From: Polytrichum commune
Lineage: Eukaryota > Streptophyta > Polytrichopsida > Polytrichales > Polytrichaceae
NCBI GenBank assembly: GCA_950295325.1
Contig: OX485807.1
Span: 23,655,666-23,719,665 of the forward strand
Length of the DNA: 64,000 bases
Reading direction: 5' to 3'
This document shows, in pieces, positions 58,201 through 64,000 of this stretch (positions within the stretch are counted from its first letter, which is position 1; the number at the start of each line of letters is the position of its first letter). The notes under the pieces were generated by a model. The model did no database searches. It saw only the letters and a program-made list of their open reading frames with translations, and was not told the DNA's origin. Position numbers and translations under genes: made by a program.

Positions 58201-61200
58201 GATATGTAAACCCTAAACCCTAGACCTAGAGGTCATTCAATCATACAAGACCGTGCAAGCATCTAATATTTTCAAGCTTTTCACATTTTAATGACTGTGA
58301 AGGTTCAACTGACCTTAGCATAGGTTTCCAAGTATGGGTACACATCAAATCTCGAAATCCAGTTCTTCAAAATTTTCCCTTCATGGCGAAAGGGAATACG
58401 CAAAATGCGTGAATATTCGCTTCCAGTCACCCTCTCATGGCGCTGGTTGCAGGTGGTTCCAAGAGCATTGGGGATGAGACGCGTGAGCTGCCAAATTTAC
58501 AAAAGTTATCAGTCATCTATGGTACAATTACTCAGGCTTGCTGTTTCCAAAAAGAAGTAAAAATCAAATTCAAGCAAATCTCCCAGAATAAGAAGGATCA
58601 TATAAATAATACGATAAAGTCTATACTAATGCAAAAGGCTCTCACAATAATAATTTGAGGTTTGAAGTCAAGGCCTTGTAGCTGAAGGCTTTCAAGCATC
58701 TCACTCTCCAGAGCTCTCACTTGATCCAAAATGTAGACCACCTGCCACAAGGCACCATCAAAGAGAAAGGTAAATACTACCAAATATGTGTATATTAGGA
58801 ACAATGATCTTAAACATGACACGTGGCATGAGTTGTATCGTCTACCAACACTGCAAAAGAGCAAATGCCTGTTAGGCAGACACCAATATGGTTGAAAAAA
58901 AAATCAATTCCTCATGGAGGATAGATCAATATACCTGGCCACCTGTATCGGGCAGACCAAGAACACCGGCTTGACCAAAGTAACCATGAGGTGAAACAAT
59001 ACAAACACTGAACACCATGGGAATGCGTGCCAAAAACTTCTCCAAAGTATCAGGGTCTGGAGCCTGGAGTAAATCTTCAAGCATCTTAATTGTTTGCAAA
59101 ACGCGACCTGCCGTATTGCCCCAACCCTTTTCAAAACCTAGCTCTTGCAACCTGCATGGTAAAAATCAGACTCTGTCAACAGTATTTTGTTGAAACAAAA
59201 TTCCTATCCAATGATGCTACCATCGGTGCTATATCACATAATAGCCTTTAACAGGTATGATTTACAAGTGAACTCTATGCATATCACCAATTTCCCTGTC
59301 CAGAATTATGTGCTACCATGGATGCTATATCATGTGAAATAAAGTTCCAAGTAGTATTCAAAATTGGTCTACAAACCTATGTTCAGGTAAAACCGACCGC
59401 TAATTCATTATCAGCCGATGGATTTCCCTCATGACCGGTCCAAATTTCCAACAACGGATGGCAATCCGACTGTAATTTCAATCCTCCGGCAATTAGCCGA
59501 TGGACCAGAAAATGTCCCGGAAATGTAGCCGATTCTTCTTGTGAGTTACTGGATTTCAGCCGGAAACATCAAGAGTGCTATTTGTCTGGGGCATCTGATG
59601 ATGCACTTCAGGAAGTACCCTAAACCTTAAACTTTTTGAATTATGCAACCTTTCCATGACCAAATCCAATTGCTTCTATGAAGAATTGGGGGACCCTTGG
59701 CCTTCAAGCGGTGAAGGCATTGCTAGGTTCAATTCCTGCCAAGGATATTAACTCTTCAAATTTAAAGTTTTGAACATGCCTTTCTTTTCACTTATTCAAG
59801 ATTTTGTACTAAGAAATGATGTCTAATAACTTTTCATACATTTTTTAAACAATTAGTGCCGATATGAATTCCATTTAATCAGATATTGGCCAATGAAAAT
59901 ATGGGCAATTGGCCAATTGATTTTACAAAAGACCGGCTCTTGCGGATGTAAATTGGAAAAAATCCGACCCTTCGTAGCAACTACCGGCAATTTGCCACTA
60001 AGGCTTCAAAAACTTCCCGAACTCTGCTACAAACTACCTGAGAAATTATAAAATAAAATAATTAAACAAATTAGTGAAAATAAATTTTTCCAAGCTGAGT
60101 GATTGACATACCTGTGAGCGAAGCTCTTAAAAGGGGTGTTCTCTGGAAGCTTGGTTAGAGCTTCTTCTGCCTTTACCAACTGAGGATGAAGCCTTGCAAA
60201 GCTTGGAATGCGCTCATTGAGCATCAATGTCTGCACCCACAACAATTAATTGGACCAAAACCCTAAGTTAATCTCTAGCTAGCAGCTCAGAATACTGGCC
60301 TGAGTATTAGATCCTACCAACGTTTCGATGCTTGCTACCTTATACTCCTCGGATTATCAAGTGGTTGAAATCCCTGTGTCCGCAAATGTCTCTGAAGAAG
60401 CCAGGAGCAATCCCAGAAAGTTTTGGAGCTAATCTGGAATTGTTGAGAAATATCAAGGTCCACTGACAGTGGGCCATTAAGAAGGCCACATAGGTTCCCC
60501 CCAATTATGATGTTGACTCTTGAGCTTAGAATAGTTAGCAAATTTTGAACATATAGTCCAATCTCCTTTAAAACACATGATGTGTCCATCAGATAAGTAA
60601 CCGAATTGGGATCCTAGTATATAAACCTTTTTGAAGAAACTCTAGGTATTTGTGGTCACACTTGAACCCCTGCTAATTTACTTGGATGTGGACTTATTGC
60701 CATCCATAAACGTTAGTGCACAATCTCTGCTAATTACCTTGATGTCAATAGGAAAAAGGGAAAACAAAACACTGATCAAACTAATTGTATTTTGATGTTC
60801 CGATGCTAATGCATTTACCTCCCCGCGGTGCGAATGCAAGCGAAGAAACTGAAACAGAGGCTCCATACTCTCCGGCGTCCGGAAAAGCTGTGAAGATAAA
60901 TGGCGATTGAGGAACTGAACACCATGACCTATCGACGAAGGTCTCGTCATTTTGGGAAACTGTGCATTGAAGGGCTCAAAATCCAGCTCCAGCACAAACG
61001 GGTCAGGCACGCTGCGATTACAAGCCATTGGAATTATAAACCAGTCAATCAGTTACTCATGAGCAATAACCTGCTCAACTTCCAGAGGGCTGTGAGGAGG
61101 ATCCATTTGACACTATTTGTGTCTGAATTAGCAAAGGTTGACACTTCCATATGTCATGTTTTACGAACTATTTGGAAGTAATTACTCTGAAGCATCCAGT

Positions 61201-62598
61201 CCCTAAGAATTAACTTCCAATTCTAGGAAAATGTAAATGCTCCAACGTAATAAATGCTTCTTCGAAATGTTTTAAACATTAGGTGGAGAAAATTAGGGCA
61301 CGTACTCTGAGCCAAGGGTAAGACTTTCTTTGAATCCTAAGTACTCTGTCACACTGAGCTCTTCCACCAGAAGCTCTTCCACATTGATGCGCACATACTC
61401 CCAGATTCCAGGCCGTGGGCGCACAGCAAACCCCACCCATGGTGGCAGCACCATAGCCTCCTGCAAACCAATTCATAACATTTGCATTCGTAAAATCAGT
61501 AGTGAGTCTAAAATCATTCCAATGCTTGCTTGACGGAATTAAACTAGAGACCACCCAAATGTTATATAACATGCTTGAAACACCTCTGCACAATAACACC
61601 ATTCAAATCAATGCATGGCTTCAGATTGGAAGTTTCATTCAACCCATCATATTTTACACTAGAATCAAGTCTCCCCTCAACATAAGCAAGTCTACAGACA
61701 ACAATATAACGCTTATAACAACAACTAAAACATTTATTTTTAATGAATAAAAAAACTAAAACTGTGATGGCAACTATGCTGATGACTTAGAACATTGAAG
61801 GTCGTGTCAAAAAACTTCATTTACTCATATTTTCCTTGTAGCAACAAATATTCAACACGAAACCAAGTATAAGGGAAATGTGATATCTTCTCTACCTGAC
61901 AATTCTGGAGGAGCTTTCCAAATGCACTCTCCTTGATGACGCCAACTTTGTTCTCATCCGCAATTTTGTTCAGCTCATCAAGCAGATGGTGAGGTTGGAG
62001 GATTGAACGCCCTTGCGAGACATACCTGTTCCAAGTTCACATTCAGCACTATATTACATCATTTATCTATAAAGCGCACAACATGGAAAGTCGTCATGTG
62101 ATGTCAATAAAAGTCTGTTCTTTCCCGTAAAATCATGAGGTGGTTTTGTGAGGAGAAATATGTAAAGCTCAATGATAGGTACCAAGGTTCCCATGCTCTA
62201 ATCCAAACAAACAAACCCTCAACCCTCACACTGAGGAAACTAATCAATCTACTCTTAGCCACTCGAAAGCTTCTTATCACTTCTTTATCGCCTCTAGAAC
62301 TTTGCATTTTATCCCCTCTAAGCTCAGAATTAGAATTAGAAGGGAAGAACTTCTACGAAGCTTAATAATGTTTATTTCATCCGGTTTATTACCAATATCT
62401 CTCCCCTCCTTCAACCATTTCTTGCAACAATCTACATGATTAAGAAACATCCAGAGTAGAGGTTAAGGTAGAGGAAATGGGGAATATCTGGTACCGTGAG
62501 AGGAGGTCCAGGAGCTGGTTCCGGTGTTCAAGTACTGAATCTTGTACGCGCTCTTTCATACTAGTGAGACGTCGCAACACAGGTCTTGGTGCATCCAT
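55290..62598 (-). CDS. SUS: Sucrose synthase, 13 coding exons, 809 aa
   Basis: Cytosolic glycosyltransferase (GT4) cleaving sucrose with UDP to UDP-glucose and fructose. Coding exons: 62598-62495, 62025-61896, 61460-61306, 61011-60819, 60230-60112, 59151-58935, 58741-58646, 58487-58314, 58139-58023, 57889-57723, 57490-57266, 56588-56025, 55458-55290. All junctions are GT-AG and phases agree; the sum is 2430 nt, 809 residues plus TAA, the family's usual length. Visible: Ser13 in [10 protein letters not shown] (the conserved kinase site, Arg at -3, Leu at -5); SPHGYFGQ (287-294) and LPDTGGQ (300-306); [22 protein letters not shown] with His440; MARLDRVKN with Arg581 and Lys586; and the E-x7-E pair Glu677/Glu685 in [12 protein letters not shown]. 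Sequence character (PDSDIYW, DEHVG, KPILF) fits the AtSUS2/AtSUS3 clade. YEGF replaces the usual YEAF. The last exon is unsplit where many plant genes have one more intron. No lesion seen; intron 5 holds a hAT insertion. Confidence 0.97.
59377..60026 (+). mobile_element. hAT copy 2 in sucrose synthase intron 5
   Basis: A 650-bp derivative of the element at 2054-3009, flanked by a perfect 8-bp repeat CTACAAAC (59369-59376, 60027-60034). Ends read CTATGTTCAGG and, in reverse complement, CAGAGTTCGGG. It matches copy 1 at both ends (AGTTACTGGATTTCAGCCGG; CAATTGCTTCTATGAAG) but lacks about 306 internal bases corresponding to roughly 2246-2550. The insertion is antisense to the host gene and makes up two thirds of the 960-bp intron. 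Confidence 0.93.
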
Positions 62599-64000
62599 CT
62601 TGAACAATAATATTGGATTTCTGTCACCTCTAGTGAATTTATGCAAATAATATTTTCCAACTCTGCACAAAGTCCCAGCACAAATGCAAGTAAATATTCC
62701 CATCAGCCATCTCCAAATGATCTTAAATCGCCATACCCATATCCTACAACTATGCTTAAAAACGTCCCATCCGGAACTAATGGCATTATTCCCTGTCAAC
62801 CTATCTCGTACACATGAATTACGCATTACCGACATCCCTATTAATCCTGTCATTAGCAATACAAAGCCTCCAAAGTGGTGCGATCCAAGTGAGAATAGAA
62901 GAATACAAAAACTCCTCCAAAACCCTGATGACACAGTTATTCTGGAGGGTAACCCTCAAGATCAGGTCACAAAAACAAAATGTTGAAGTCAAGAGCAGTA
63001 TCGTGGCTTATTCTCGGAGGCAGCCACGCTACAGTCAGGCAGGTATTTACATAAGTGATGAAATACAGCACACAGTTAGCAAAAATATTGATCGGCAAGA
63101 GTGCATATGTACGCAAGTATGCAAGAGTTCACAATTAAGAGAGACAGATCAGCAATAATGAACCCTTCGAGACTCTTGAAAACTAGTCTAACTTTGAGGA
63201 GCAACAAGTATAAAATACAAAACATTGGTGATAATTCATTGCTGGGTCATGGTGGCTCCACATTCGGAGCGAGAGAGATACAGAGATATTGCAATGAACT
63301 CTTTCCCTCTCCCAAACCAGATCAGTAGCCAGCCTGACCACATGAGGGCCGGGGCCATCGAAACAAGATAAATCGTCATCCCACCACAAAGACAACCAAT
63401 CAGCCACACCAGTGCCAAGTACTGGACGAAGAAGAAGAAGGGGAGTGAGCTCTAAAGCTATGTACACAAGTTGCTTTAGTCTTAGCCTCCAATTTTTGCA
63501 TCACCCAATTACAGCCTCAATCGAAGTGCTACCAACATGATCAACAGTCTATCAGAGTTGAATCCTTCCAAAAGCAACAACAGCAACAACAACAATAACA
63601 CCCCTCATGCAATGATATAAAAGTAAGTCCATCGTCAATCCACGCAAACAAGGTCTTTCGTATACGTAGGGACAACCTCACAACTCCGAAATGTGCACGC
63701 AACCTGCAACCGAGGTTTGACTGTCAAGTACAGGTCCTCTTCCAGGAGCCCAAAACCCCCTCCCTGCAATTGGGGGTAAGGAAACAACAAACAACACTCC
63801 GCACACTCACCACGGTTCCGCAACCAAAGGAATTGAAGGCAGGCAAAAACATACCACCGCCCACCACGATCACCACCCTTATAAGCCCACTAAACCCCCA
63901 CGAAACTTTCCCACACAGGTAGACACCTCCCCCTCAAGCACGAGACTTTTAAAATAATCAAAATTAGCTATAAAATTCCTTCAAGCCCAGCTCCCTTGCA
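62599..64000 (-). promoter_or_regulatory. Sucrose synthase leader and promoter region
   Basis: Plant SUS genes usually have an intron in the 5' leader. Here a strong donor, CCGTG|GTGAGT, lies at 63811/63810 on the minus strand. Possible acceptors are GTGACAG (ending 62621) or TTCAAG directly before the ATG, giving a leader intron of about 1.2 kb. TTATAAGG at 63877-63884 (minus strand) is a candidate TATA box some 65 bases before that donor. These assignments are inferred; no coding frame here is convincing. An (AAC)n-like stretch lies near 63575-63600. Confidence 0.35.

Overview
This is a plant nuclear window: AT-rich, gene-poor and dominated by transposable elements. The only long intact gene is a 13-exon sucrose synthase, which fixes the kingdom as land plant. 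Canonical GT-AG introns of about 130-960 bp, MULE, CACTA, hAT, LTR, LINE and SINE elements, and CG/CNG-type decay of transposon genes all agree. I cannot assign the species; the sucrose synthase is closest in character to the AtSUS2/AtSUS3-type clade, but that does not separate ferns from seed plants.

Layout. 1-7.9 kb is non-coding with small elements, including a 956-bp hAT derivative (2054-3009, 8-bp target duplication). 8.5-12.3 kb is a decayed CACTA (En/Spm) element on the minus strand, split by a 1.36-kb hAT-like element. A 1.8-kb solo-LTR-like element with a 66-bp minisatellite lies at 12.5-14.3 kb. 16.8-26.25 kb holds two related MULE elements in opposite orientation, each with terminal inverted repeats and its own target duplication. 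The second (6.3 kb) carries a broken SWIM-finger transposase, a divergent multi-exon accessory gene and, between them, an array of about nine palindromes. 26.4-32.8 kb is another LTR-type unit into which a 2.0-kb LTR has inserted. 35.6-43.2 kb is a mosaic of an AACACTAAAT-rich repeat family, a LINE insertion, a tRNA-derived SINE that appears to share the LINE tail, and a foldback element built of about 19 short hairpin-forming repeats. 50.4-51.3 kb holds a two-exon gene for a 79-residue single-span membrane protein. 55.3-62.6 kb is the sucrose synthase gene on the minus strand; its intron 5 contains a second, deleted copy of the hAT element from 2 kb.

The two intact genes are both on the minus strand and show no functional link beyond proximity. 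Sucrose synthase (sucrose + UDP <-> fructose + UDP-glucose) supplies UDP-glucose for cell-wall and starch synthesis. Everything else is transposon biology. Target duplications let the insertion history be read: two MULEs and one LTR-type unit landed successively in one older sequence block. Most assignments rest on terminal repeats, target duplications and family motifs read by eye; no database search was run.
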